The notes beneath the pieces are model-generated. The model made no database searches and was not told where the DNA came from. It saw only the letters and a list, made by a program, of their open reading frames with translations. A DNA stretch of 37,500 nt. Origin: Neocallimastix lanati (nom. inval.). Taxonomy: Eukaryota; Neocallimastigomycota; Neocallimastigomycetes; Neocallimastigales; Neocallimastigaceae. The stretch is taken from the NCBI GenBank assembly GCA_016946835.1, contig JACVTC010000008.1, positions 1,367,501 through 1,405,000 of the forward strand. The letters run 5' to 3'. The position numbers and the translations under genes were made by a program. Below are positions 12,844 to 24,800 of the stretch, in pieces. Each line of letters opens with the position of its first letter. The first letter of the stretch is position 1.

Positions 12844-14837
12844 TTATAACAGAAGTAAATATAAGAAGAACATAAATATAACACCAATTAAAACAATAAA
12901 TATGGCTACAGTAGTGGAAATCCACATTTTTACTATTAAAAAAGCGAACAAGAAGTACCCAGCCAGAAGCCATTTTATTCCTTTACTAAACCCATGCAGA
13001 TTATCGTTGGTTAGAGTATCGTCAAAAAAAGTATAATTAATAAATGATAATAATGGATGTTGAATAGAATTAATAGCATTTTCTTCTTCATTAGGAATTG
13101 GTGTTATTGTAGTTGGATTAGAAGAAAGCGTAAATAAGATACTGTCCTTTTCTTCTAATGCATTTTCTTTGAAATATGTTCTAACATCTCTTCTCATTAA
13201 AAAGTCATCATCCGTTGCATAAAATTCAGCTCTAAATACAACCATATTTTCATCTTCATCTTGTTCCTTTTCAAAATCGCCATTTTCTAATTCCACAATA
13301 TTTAAAATTTCATAAGAATAATCTCTACCAATAACTTTTCTTTTACGATAATCATAATCATCTGATTTTCTTCTCATTTTTGAAGCAATAGACTCACATG
13401 TTCGTTCATTAATGGTTTTCATAATATTTTGATTATTAAAAGCTTCCGCTTTCATAATTAATTTTAATTGACAACGTTTGTAAGTCTTTCTCTTTGTCGG
13501 TTTAGAAAATCCAGAAACCTTCAAAACTTTTTCAATGTTTTTGTGAGCAATATTTGCTAAATCTTCAACATGATAAGCAGGGGTGGTATGATGACGATCA
13601 TGAACAGAATTATCTTTAATATGAGCAGCACGATAAAAATCGATCAAATCAGACTTCAATATTTCTTCTTCACTATTATTATATTTTAATTGATTAATAT
13701 AAGTTAAGGGGGACATCGTACTTAAAGGTGATTTTGATATGTCATTATTTGATGATGGAAAATTTGAATCAGCTTTATTTTTAATATTTTTAAATATTTT
13801 CTTAGCATAATCAGCTTTAATTACGAAATAATGAACATCTCCTACAATTATCATATTATTCAGTGGCTTTTATGTATACAAATAGCAATAATAATAATAA
13901 TTAAAAATTAAAAAAAAAAAAAAAAATAGATTTAATATATAAACTTAAAATAAAATCGATAATATTTAATATATAAACTTAAAATAAAATCGACAATAAT
14001 ATAATAAATAAATAAATAAAATTATAATAATAATGAAAATAATTTTTTTTTATTTTTACATTTTTAGCTTGCATTCTATGAAGTAATGATAATTCTGGTT
14101 GAGTTTTAAATAATACTTTGTTTATATGATGTGCATCATAATAAGAATAGTAATATTTATTACTTATATTTGGATCAGCTGTTCTAATTCTAGCAATAAT
14201 AAAATCTTTATTTTTTTTAGCATACATATAAATTAAATCCTTAAAAGTTTCCAATGTAAATGGATCTATATATATATTAAAATTTTATTAAAAAATTTAT
14301 ATTAATTAAATAAAATAAAATATAAAGTATTTTAAAATCAATATTTTCATTTTTATTATTATTATTATATAAAAAATTTATAGTTTTTATTATAAACATA
14401 AATATATGATATTTTATATATATATATAAATATATATTTTTACCTTCATTGTTACCATTAATTTTATCAATAAATTTAACTTTATCAATTTCGTATTCAC
14501 CGGATGGAACACATAATTCATCTGAAACAGGACCACCATAAAATTTTAATAAAGATTCATTTTCAAATGGAGAAGGAAAAGAGGATTGAAATGATGGTCG
14601 AGCACTATTTAAAACATTTTCATTTTCACTTTTATCTAAGTTAGTATCAACCGTTAATGTGCAAGAAGGAACTGTACTTTCATTTCTATTATTAGAATTC
14701 ACACCTTCATTAACATTATCATCATCAGTACGACTTCCATCTGCATCAAATATATTTAATCTTATATTATCATCACGACGGTCACTACCCGAGAGTAATG
14801 GAACGTTTTCATGATTTTGTTCTCTAATAATATTCAT
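12844..14837 (-). CDS. conserved-looking fungal membrane protein, function not recognised
   Basis: Exons, in coding order: 14837-14444, 14265-14060, 13866-12844. They join in phase to 540 residues. Residues 1-~110 are polar and probably disordered. The middle looks like a folded, conserved domain: PSGEYEIDKVKFID, then DPFTLETFKDLIY, ARIRTADPN, YYSYYDAHHINKVLF and LLHRMQAKN-PLNNMIIVGDVHYF. The PLNN junction is created by splicing. A basic region (KRKTYKRCQLKL) follows, then EFYATDDDFLMRRDVRTYF. Two hydrophobic segments near the C-terminus (~499-515 and ~518-540) end almost at the last residue, as in a tail-anchored or hairpin-anchored protein. No signal peptide is visible. I cannot name the family with confidence. 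The domain order suggests a cytosolic domain tethered to an internal membrane, which is inference. Neighbours give no functional clue. Confidence 0.85.
13931..13998. repeat. tandem duplication of a ~34-bp unit inside intron 2
   Basis: The unit TTTAATATATAAACTTAAAA followed by TAAAATCGAYAATA occurs twice back to back, differing by one base (CGAT versus CGAC). It lies in the intron 14059-13867 of the 540-residue membrane-protein gene, so it does not affect the protein. Confidence 0.85.
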
Positions 14838-16651
14838 TTTAAATTTCTTTTATAAAAGTTTTTTTTTTTTTTTTTTAAAAAAAAAAAATAGTAATAATAA
14901 TAATTAAATATAATAACTTTATAACTCTTTTTATTTTATTTTTTTATATTCTAATGTTCTTATATACTATATATTTTTATACTATATATTAATAAATTTT
15001 TTTTTATTATTTTTTTTTTTAACTAATAGTTATATATTCTAAAATATAAATATATTTATTTTTATTTTATTATTTGAAATAAAAAAGATCGTAAAAGGAA
15101 AAGAAAGAAAGAGAAAAAAAAAAAGAAAAAGAAAATATTTTTTTTTAAAAATATCATATATTTTATATGTAATTTTAAAAAAATTGTATATTTAATTGTA
15201 TATTTTTAAATATTTTATTTTGTAATTACTATATACTTATTATAAAAATATATATTTATAATATAAAAATAAAATATAGAAGGTTAATTAAAAAATAAAA
15301 TAAATTTAATGGTTTTGATTTAATTTACTTTAGTATAATAATATATATTAAAATCGAAATATAAAAAAAATATATATATATATAATATAAATTATTTTTA
15401 TAATTTAATAACTGTATTATCTAAAATATGAACTATCATTAAATATATATAATTAAATAATATATGTAATTAAAATTATGTAAAATCATGGTTAATGAAA
15501 AATTAATTATATAATAAAATATATATATATATATTTTTATATAATTATTTATATTTTTATTTTCTTTTACATAAATATAAAATATAAATATATATAAATA
15601 AAAATTAAAAACTTTATATAATATAAATAATACCTATTTTAATATATTTAATAATGATTAATCGCCAATAAAATTATATTTAAAAGAATAAGAAATTGAT
15701 TAAAATTTCTGTTATGAAAATAAATTTAACCAAAGAAATATCAATTTTAATTTAATATAATTGAAATGATTTGTAATATATTTAATTCAACAATTTATAA
15801 ATAATTTTATTAACTAAAATTTTAAAATGTTTTTAACAAACTCATTTTTATAATATTTTTAAAAAGAATATAAAAATAAGTTTTATATGTTATTTAAATA
15901 TTCATATGCATATAAAAAAAATAAAAAATATATTTGGTATTTTTAAAAAAATATATATATTATTAAAAAATTCGACAAAGATAATGGATCATTAGTTTGT
16001 TTTTTAAAAAAAAAAATAAAAATAAAAATAAAAATAATATAAAAATTTTAATTGATAATATAATTATAAATTTTATCTTTTAAAATATTTAAATTTCAAA
16101 TATTTAATTAAATAATATTTATTAATTTGTATAAAAATATTTCAAATAATCCTATGATTTATAATTTAGTTATATAATTAAAAATATGAATTGAAATATA
16201 ATTATTAATCTAAAAATAACTACATGTCGTTTTGGAAAAATTAAAATATTAAAGTAAATAAAAGATAAAAAAAAAAATAAAACATTTTTTACTTAAATTT
16301 TATTAATATGTTTAATTCTTAAATCAATAATAATTATTTTTTTAAAATTAACAAAAAATTTTTTTAAAAAAAAATAAAAATAATTATTATTGATTTAATT
16401 TTCGACTATTAATAATTTTACTTATTTACAATTTTAAAATAGTTTAAATAATAAAAATATTTATATTATTTTATGTATTATTTATTTATCTATTTATTTA
16501 TATTATTTTATTTATTTATTTATTATATATTTATTTATGTCTAATTAATAAATTAGGATTATGGTATAGTAAAGTAAATAACGGGTATATAGATTGTATT
16601 ATTAAATTTCAAAAAAAATCTAAATAATTTTTTTGTATATTTTGTTTGTTT
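14838..16651. other. AT-rich intergenic region
   Basis: No protein-like frame on either strand. It contains (TA)n runs, short poly-T and poly-A tracts and the perfect hairpin at 16320-16397. Nothing else is supported. Confidence 0.5.
16320..16397. repeat. perfect inverted repeat, 22-bp arms
   Basis: The arms at 16320-16341 and 16376-16397 are exact reverse complements (left arm begins TAAATCAATAATAATTATT), separated by a 34-base A/T loop. The arms include non-repetitive bases (ATCAAT/ATTGAT), so this is not merely a simple-repeat palindrome. It lies about 250 bp past the 3' end of the damaged USE1-like gene. Confidence 0.8.
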
Positions 16652-16770
16652 TTAACAATGTTGAATTGGGAATACTCTAATAAATAGAATAGTATATATA
16701 CATATAATAAATACAGTTAATAGTATTGAATAAATAAACCATTTAGTTGATCTTGTTCGTTTTAATAGAG

Positions 16771-16803
<33 letters not shown>

Positions 16804-16886
16804 TCTTTCACGTTGAACATGAGTTACATTTTCATGTAACAAAGAATCTGGTTCTTCTCTTACCTATATTATAATAAAATTATAAA

Positions 16887-16931
<45 letters not shown>

Positions 16932-17209
16932 TATGATTTAGTATATATAATTATAATAGTAAAAAATTTGGATTGATTGATGAAATTTATTGATTTTTTT
17001 TAGAATTGTTAAGATTTACCTTTTCATCCTACTTTAATAAATCCGTAAAAGCTAAGAGAAAGGCTAATGAATTGACTTTTAATGAAGCCTTTAGTTTAAT
17101 CAAATCATCTGTATAACCTTCCTGTATTTTCTTTTGATTAGTCATTGAACTCTTAAATTCATCATTATTAGGAATATCCTTGTCATCATCTTCATTATTT
17201 TTATATAAA
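16652..17209 (-). pseudogene. USE1: USE1-like SNARE gene, apparently broken and lacking its 5' part
   Basis: Three coding pieces read on the minus strand. Piece 1 (17209-~17020) follows a TTAG acceptor and contains KKIQEGYTDDLIKLKASLK and NSLAF, a SNARE-like amphipathic stretch. It then meets an in-frame TAG at 17031-17029 before DEK. Piece 2 (16863-~16795) reads EEPDSLLHENVTHVQRER and runs into A10(TA)n. Piece 3 (16768-16652), in another frame, is RTRSTKWFIYSILLTV then TILFIRVFP and a stop, a tail anchor very like that of USE1 proteins (ER Golgi-retrograde SNAREs). The TAG could be spliced out by an alternative GTAGGA donor (17032) and TAAG acceptor. The frame change at the A10(TA)n tract has no good splice explanation and may be slippage or an assembly error. 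No upstream exon was found. The family call rests on the SNARE stretch plus the C-terminal anchor. Confidence 0.55.
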
Positions 17210-17500
17210 CTAATATATTATTATATATATGTATATATTATTTTAAAAATGTTTAAATTTATTATTAATTATTAATATGATATATATATATATATTTATA
17301 TATTTAATAAATATAATTATTTTTATTAATCAAAATTATTTTATGATGGATTACTTATATTATGATTTTATTAATAATAATATAACTACAAATAATAATA
17401 TATATGAATTATTTACTAATTTATATTGGCCAATTCTTATATATATATAATTTTTATATTATTTTATGTTATTTATTGATGGATGGATAAAATCAAATTA

Positions 17501-17567
<67 letters not shown>

Positions 17568-17792
17568 TAAATTTTGTTTTAATATTTCAATTTTTATTGA
17601 TATTTTATCTTATTTTATTATAGCTTGCATGTAATTTTTAATATTTTTAATATTTTTTATAATTTTTATAATTTGATATATATTATTTATATTTTTATGT
17701 AAATTTTTATATATATATTTTTTATTTTATATATCTGTATTCTGTATTATAAAATTTTTAATTTTAATACTTTCAAATATTTTTTTTTTTTA

Positions 17793-17824
<32 letters not shown>

Positions 17825-17884
17825 TAATAATAAAATAAAATAATATGTATAATATTTGATTAGTCTCTGATAATAAAATATAGA

Positions 17885-17922
<38 letters not shown>

Positions 17923-18253
17923 TTTATTTTTATTCACTAAAATGTTTCTCTATTGGTTTTTTCTAATGTATAAATAAAATATATAAATAGTTTTGTATAT
18001 AATAAATTAATTTTTATACAAATTTTAAAATATTATATATATAAATATATATATATAATTATAATAATTAACTATTATCCCTTTTTAACAACATTATAAA
18101 AAGATATTTATAATAATAATAAATGAATAAATAATATATGTATATATGTATATAATATATATATATATATAATATATTAGTTTATTTTTATTTATTTATT
18201 TATTAAATTATTTATTAATAAAATGTTTTATTATTATTATTATTATTATTATT
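17210..18253. other. AT-rich region with long homopolymers, no gene seen
   Basis: Holds a 60-base poly-A (17503-17562), a T9/T10 then A18 block (17780-17823), a poly-T of about 28 (17890-17917) and short (TA)n runs. I looked for missing 5' exons of the USE1-like gene on the minus strand and found none. Confidence 0.5.
17503..17562. repeat. poly-A tract, 60 bases
   Basis: Uninterrupted run of A on the plus strand, with no transposon-like sequence directly upstream of it. Confidence 0.95.
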
Positions 18254-18712
18254 TTATAATATTAATGTTTCTGGTCCAGGTGGTGGTGGTGGTTTTAATG
18301 TGGATGGTAAAGGTGTAATACATTTTTGATCAGTTGAATACTCCTTGGCTCTTTGTAATAAAATTTTTGCACATTTACTTTCCTCAGTAGATTTAACTGA
18401 TCTTTGATGTTGATAAATATGATGACCTTTTCCAAAAATATTAGCCATGACTGGATCAGCAATGGTTGCTTGTCTTAATCGTCTAAGACATATTGGACAA
18501 TAAACATACAATGGATTTTGAACATATTTTTCACTGCCAAAGATAGTCTTTGAAGCTGATAATAATCGATAATATCTATTTTGAGTACTTTTCTCAAGTT
18601 GATTCCATGTTTCAAAGGGTGATCTATTTTGATTCATTGATATCTTAATTATTAGCATTAATTTTAATAAATATTAATATAATTAATAAAAAATAAACAA
18701 TAATACAAAAAA

Positions 18713-18746
<34 letters not shown>

Positions 18747-18974
18747 TAGTTATAAATTAGAATATAAATATTTATATCATATTATATATATATAAAATTA
18801 TATAATGTTTACAGTCCATATATCTGCTTGTAATGACCATTTCTTTTTTCTTCTAGATAAAAATAAATTAATATTTTCTCCAAAGTTTTCATAACCCCTA
18901 TTTATTAAATATATAAATATACAAATATATATATATATATTAGTAAATAATTAAATTGATAATGTGATAATGTA

Positions 18975-19014
<40 letters not shown>

Positions 19015-21817
19015 TTTTTTTTATAACTTAATAATTAAATTTATGTATATATTTATAAAATTATAATAATTATAAATAAATAAATAAATAGGTAAATAAA
19101 TAAGTAATTAATTACTGTTCTTGTTTTATAAATTGAAGTTTTCTTTTTTTTGAATCAGGGGACAAGTTCATATCGGTATAATTTTCATTATATTCATCTG
19201 GAGCTGGAGATGAAAAATTAGAATTTGAAGTTGAGGGCTTGTAAGTATTAATTAATTTATTAAATGAATTTGGTGGAATAGTATCTTCATCAATTGAATT
19301 AAAAGAAGCATATTGAACTTGGTTCATTAAAAGGGAATTTGAATTAAATAAATTATATGGAGATAATAAAAGAGGAGGATAACCATCATCATTCATTATA
19401 ATATCACTTATTAATTCAACTGTTATTAAATTTGGATTAAACCAATTATATGCACTAATATCAGATAACATTTGTCGAAAAGTTTGTTCATCATAAACTT
19501 GATTTACGTTAAAAAATTTTTCATCTTCGAAACTTTCTTTAGCTTTATCAATTTTATGCTTATTATTATTATTATTATTATTATTAGTAGTAGTAGTAGT
19601 AATAGTAGTAGTATTATCTTCTGTGGTTATTTGATTTTCATTACTACTAATTTTATCAGAATCTTTTGGATTATTAGCGTCAATAGTAATAATATTATCA
19701 CTATTTTTACTATCAATACTTCCATCTTTACTATTATTAATATTTTTTTCTAAAGTATTAAAATCTTTTAATATAATATCAGTTGTTTGATTAATCCTGG
19801 AATTATCACTAATATTAGATAAATTATTTTTACCTTTATCTTGATCTCTATTATTTTTTTTTTCAAAATCAATATCCATATTAATAATATTTATTTTATT
19901 ATTATCAAGATTAGAAGTTCTACTTTTATTTATATTTGCCTCTTCAATTCCATTCTTATTGTCAATAGTTATTGTAGTCATTGAATTGATAATTTTATTT
20001 TTATTATTATTATTAATAGTAGTATGAATATCAACAATATTACTATTAGCATCATTATTACCATAATTATTATTATGGTTATTATTATTATTAATATCAT
20101 TACTATTACTATTATTATTATTGCTATTATCATTATCATTTTCAATATCATTATTATTATGACTTGATTTTTTCTTAGATTGATCATCTATTTTTAAAGA
20201 GTCGGAACTTGATTCATGGTATAATGAGGAATTGGAAAATATAGTATCCTCTGAAAAAATAATTTTTGGATAAAACAATGTAAATCTATGGGAATAAGTT
20301 AATGGGATAGAGAATTGATTCATAATTTCAGTAATAAATACTTCAAATGATATATTGAATGGTATAGTAACAGATAAAACTTCATTTTTATATCTAATTA
20401 AGAGATTGATAAGATTATTATTCATATAATGAGGAATTTTAGTATCAATAAAATCGGCTTTATTAGATATTGAATTAACATCACTTTTATTATCATTAAT
20501 ATTATTGTTGTTGTTATTGGTATTACTGTTATTGAATTTTTGTTCTTTTGTTGGTTTAGAGCTACTAGAACTGGAATTAGAACTTGAACTAGAATTTATA
20601 AGATCATTAGATCTTTCTTTATTTGAAATTTGTTCTTTTATTGGTTCGATATTACTTGATTTCATTTTATCATTAGTTTCAACAAGAATAGATTTTTGTT
20701 TTTCAGAAATTTTATTTTTCTTTTTATCTCTAAGTTTATTTTTTTCATTATCAAGTAATTTTACTTCTTTCGATAATTCTATTACATTTGATTTAATTAA
20801 TTTAATTGCTTCATCTTGAATAGGTCTTTGCTTTTCCAAGATCTTACTATTTCTAGAATGGATTTCTTTATCAAATTTATCTTGATCAAATCCTTGACTT
20901 TGATATTGCTCATATAATCTTTTACTCTTTTTTGTTTCATCGGTATTATCTGAGTTTCTTTTCTTTAATAATTTTTTACTCTCAGATTTTATTAAATTAC
21001 TATTCCTGTTTGGGTATTCAGATTTTTTTAGCTCAAGTAATTTAGTATTAGCTGTACTCACCAAATTTTTTTTAATAATAATAGCAGTATTATCATTCTT
21101 TTTATTTTCGGTGAAATTAAAGCTTTGCTTTTTACCATTTTCTTTTTCTTTGTTCTTTTCTTTTTCTAATTTTTTTCCAGACTTTGAACTATTGGAACTA
21201 AAAGAATCCTGTAAAACTTTATTTTCTTTTTTTGATGAATTCATATAACTAAAATTCTGAACTTCATTATTACTTAAATTTTCATTTGTATTTAAAGATA
21301 TTTTATTCTTTTTATCTGAAATATTTTTATTTATATCATTTATAGTGGTATATTGGTCTAAAATAAACTCGTCCTTTAGTTTCTCTTTATTTAAATTTTG
21401 TAAAGATTTACTTTTCATACTATTTTTTACTTTAATTTTTTCATTACTATCATTATTATTTATTCTATTTTCTTTTTCGTTTTCTGAAACCGCACTCTTT
21501 AATAATGAAACATTTTTTTCAGGTATTAAATTGGCCTTATCCGAAGACAATACCAACTCTCCTTGTATTGCCTTAATTTTATTTTCTAAATTATTATTTT
21601 CAATAAAACTATTTTTATGAGAAGTGACACTCTCTTTAGCAATAGATTCTTTTAATTTCTTTTTATTTTTTTTATTTTTCTCATCTTTATTTAAATTACT
21701 CGAAATTAAATTTTTCTTTATTTCATTTAAATCCTTATTTTTTATTCCCTCATTTTTATCTGTACTTTTTCTATTATCTTTTAAAAAAATATTCAAATTT
21801 TTATCCTTTTCTGTCAT
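18254..21817 (-). CDS. large low-complexity protein with possible split PB1-like fold and C-terminal CxxC/H cluster
   Basis: Exons, in coding order: 21817-19116, 18897-18813, 18643-18254, giving 1058 residues. The joins are phase-exact: CA|G restores the terminal Gln (KQEQ-GYENFGENINL), and ACT|ATA gives ADIWT-ISMNQNRS. The first exon alone ends in a stop that is really the GTAATT donor. Residues 1-~450 are Lys/Asn/Glu/Ser-rich. Residues ~472-520 (LLIRYKNEVLSVTIPF, SFEVFITEIMNQF, HRFTLFYP) and ~776-803 (DEQTFRQMLSDIS, NLITVELI) resemble the two halves of a PB1-like fold, separated by ~250 residues of Asn/Asp/Ser/Thr repeats. The C-terminal exons give RRKKKWSLQADIW and FETWNQLEKSTQNRYYRLL, then YCPICLRRL followed by HHIYQH, a possible zinc site, and a Pro-rich tail. 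I do not recognise the protein as a whole. A nuclear or scaffold role is a guess. Confidence 0.75.
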
Positions 21818-23773
21818 ATCTATTATTTTCTTTTTTATTTATTATTATTATTTATTATTGTAATATATATTAATATAATAATAATATCATACTTTTTATT
21901 TATTAATTTGTGTATAAGATATCTAAAATTATATAAATATATCCTTAAATTTCATAATATTTGTTATTATTTTTTCTTTTAAAACAATGTCAAATATAAT
22001 TATAATATATGTATTATTTAATGATATATAAATAAAAATACTTTTATGAAGAAAATAATAATAATAAAAAATATATATATATAAAAAAAAAAATACATAT
22101 ATATATATATGAAAAATAGTATAATATAATTAAATAAATAATTGTATATATATATACATTCTATAAATAATTAATATATTTTTTATTTTATTATCAAGAA
22201 GTTAAAAATAGTAAATAATATTAATTAGGTTTGTTTTATTCTTCACTTCAAGATACACTTATTTTGACAAAAAAAATTTTTTTATTAATACTATTATTAA
22301 TGATATATTAATAATAATTACTATTTAAACTATTATATAATGTATATTATTTATATTTATATAATAATAAAACAACTATTTTTTTTTTTTTTATTCATTA
22401 CCTTTTTTTTTTTTTTTATTTCATTACCTTTTTTTTTTTTCTCAAAATATTTCTCTACTTAAAAATGTAGATGTTACATTTAATACTAACCAATCATATA
22501 TTCCAAATTTGGAGTAGATGGTAAAAAATATATTAAAATGATATATTAATGTAAAGTAAGCATAAAATAAGTATTGAAATGTTTGTATTCCTTAATATAT
22601 ACCCAATTTACAAAAGCAAAAATCCACCCATATATACGCCTAAATAAATACGTACATGATATTTAATGTTTTAGAGATAGGAGAATTAGAGTAAAGTAAT
22701 ATTATTAAATACATAAAAATAATAAATACTTAATTAATTAATTAATTAATTATTAATAATATTTCATCAATAGAATCGAGTCTACAGTAGAATTTTAAGG
22801 ATATTAAATAAATAATAATATATGATAAAACAAAAAAATAAAAATAAAAATGAACTAATAAATAACAAAAAAATTAAATGAAATAAAATGAAATTAAAAA
22901 AAAAAAAAAAAAAACAATTTTTAATTATTTCTTTTGTATTTTGATCAAAACTAAATAAAATATAAATAACCGTTTTAATACCACAAAATGATTATTATTA
23001 TTTTTTTTTTTATTTATTTGTTTATTTGTTTATTATTATTTATTTATTATTATTATTTTTTTTAATTTATTTATATATGATAGATTATATTTGTAAAATA
23101 TATATAAAATTTTGATATTAATTATAATATAATCTAAATAAAATTGGAAAGTTTCGTGCCATTAACCAAAATAAATATTAAAATATTTTTTTTTTATTTT
23201 ATTTTTATTTATTATAATATTATATTTATTATATTATATTTTTATTGATATTTATTATATTTTATATATATTCATGAATAATAAATAATTGAATAATAAA
23301 TAATAAATAATAAATAAATAATAAAAAATAATAAAAAAATAATAAAAAACAATAAATAAATAATAAAAACAATAAATAAATAATAAAAAACAATAAATAA
23401 ATAATAAAAAACAATAAATAAATAATAAATAATAAGTAAAAAATAATAAATAATAAATAATAAATAATAAATAATAAATAATAAATAATAAATAATAAAT
23501 AATAAATAATAAATAATAAATAATAAATAATAAATAATAAAAAATAAATAATAAATAATAAATAATAAAAAATAATAAAAAATAATAAATGATTTTATTA
23601 TATTTAAAAAAAGAATTTTCTATATCTTAATATAGATATTATATATAATATTATAACTTCCATATAAAGTATCTTTCGTTGATCTAAAATTTTTATCAAT
23701 AAAAAATAACATAAAATTAACAAAAATAATAAATATTAATAAATAATATTAAATAATAATTAAAAAAAAAAGG
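21818..23773. other. AT-rich intergenic region with simple-sequence arrays
   Basis: No gene seen. Contents are (TA)n, two poly-T(~12-14) blocks near 22380-22440, (TTAA)n at 22731-22752 and the AAATAAT array at 23280-23590. A motif ATGTTACATTTA at 22471-22482 resembles the transposon end described at 23775 but has no partner I can find. Confidence 0.5.
23280..23590. repeat. AAATAAT-type low-complexity array
   Basis: About 310 bp of AATAAATAAT units with interspersed AAAAACAATAAAT variants. It ends about 185 bp before the MULE-related terminal repeat at 23775. Confidence 0.85.
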
Positions 23774-23774
23774 A

Positions 23775-24570
23775 ATGTTGCATTTAGTAATGAGGCTTTA
23801 TATAATGTTATTTATTCTGTGTTTTTACAATGTGGCGTATCATCTTATTATATAAATAAATTATTGAAAATGTTAAACATAGAAAATTATAAAAAGAATT
23901 TTTTTTTCTTATGTTTATCTTTAATTATATACTTTATTTTTTAAGGAATATACTATTTTTAAAGAGTATTTTATTTTTTTTTTAAGGATATATAAAACTT
24001 TAAATTTTTTGTATTAATATAAAGAATACTTTAATTTTAAAGATTTTAGCTATATAAAAATAAAAACAAATGATATAAATATGAAATTTATTAATAGAAA
24101 TACAATTGTAATAAATTTAATAACTATTTATTAATATTTAATTATAAAGATTTTGGAAAAAAAAAATTACAAAGGTTATATCTCAAAATTATTTAAAAAA
24201 AATATATTTTAAATTTTCTTAAAAATAAAAAATCTCTATAAAAAAAAAATCATTTATATTAATATAAATTAAAAGTTTTATATTTAACAATATTTATTTT
24301 TATTTATTTATTAATATTTGTTTATAAGAAAAAATTTTTATAGCCCTAAATTACATAAACTAAAAGTCATATTATGAAATACATCACATTCATTTAAAAA
24401 TAATAAAATAATATAATAATTGAATAATTAATAAATAATATTTGTAAATAATATTAAATAGTAAATATTTAAGCATTTAATTATAAATTACTTACATAAG
24501 CCTCAATATTTATAATAAATAAATAAAGGACGACATATTAAATTTAAAACCACATTCCTAAATGTAACAC
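23775..24570. mobile_element. short non-autonomous element with MULE-like terminal inverted repeats
   Basis: The left end at 23775-23805 reads ATGTTGCATTTAGTAATGAG then GCTTTATA. The reverse complement of 24541-24570 reads GTGTTACATTTAGGAATGTG then GTTTTAAA. The two match at most positions over ~28 bp in inverted orientation. The same end sequence recurs at 26464-26493, which bounds the adjacent transposase relic. The interior (~740 bp) is AT-rich with no coding capacity. A second related motif, AATGTGGCGTAT, lies at 23829-23840. Target-site duplications could not be defined in this sequence. Confidence 0.5.
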
Positions 24571-24596
24571 TCGATATGTGTTATATTTCACAAAAT

Positions 24597-24770
24597 GTTT
24601 TATTATAAATGTAAGAAAATATATATAAATATTGAAATAAGTGAAACTAATCGAAGAAAAGAGCAAATTATTATTAATAAAAAATGCAAATTTAATTTTT
24701 CATCTATAAAAAAAGATAATTCCAAAGTATATAGATATACTGAATATAAAACTTAAATATAAAAGTTTTC
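24597..24770 (+). pseudogene. plus-strand fragment of a MULE transposase 5' end
   Basis: On the plus strand the frame reads ETNRRKEQIIINKKCKFNF, then SSIKKDNSKVYRYTEYKT, followed by stops. This is the N-terminal, FLYWCH-like start seen in fungal Mutator-like transposases. The DNA is closely similar to the reverse complement of about 25700-25868, the start of the minus-strand relic, from TTTTATTATAAATG through GAATATAAAAC. It is therefore an inverted partial copy that abuts the 3' end of that relic. Confidence 0.65.
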
Positions 24771-24800
24771 TTGAATTTAAAATGGCCAGCTGAGGGAGTG

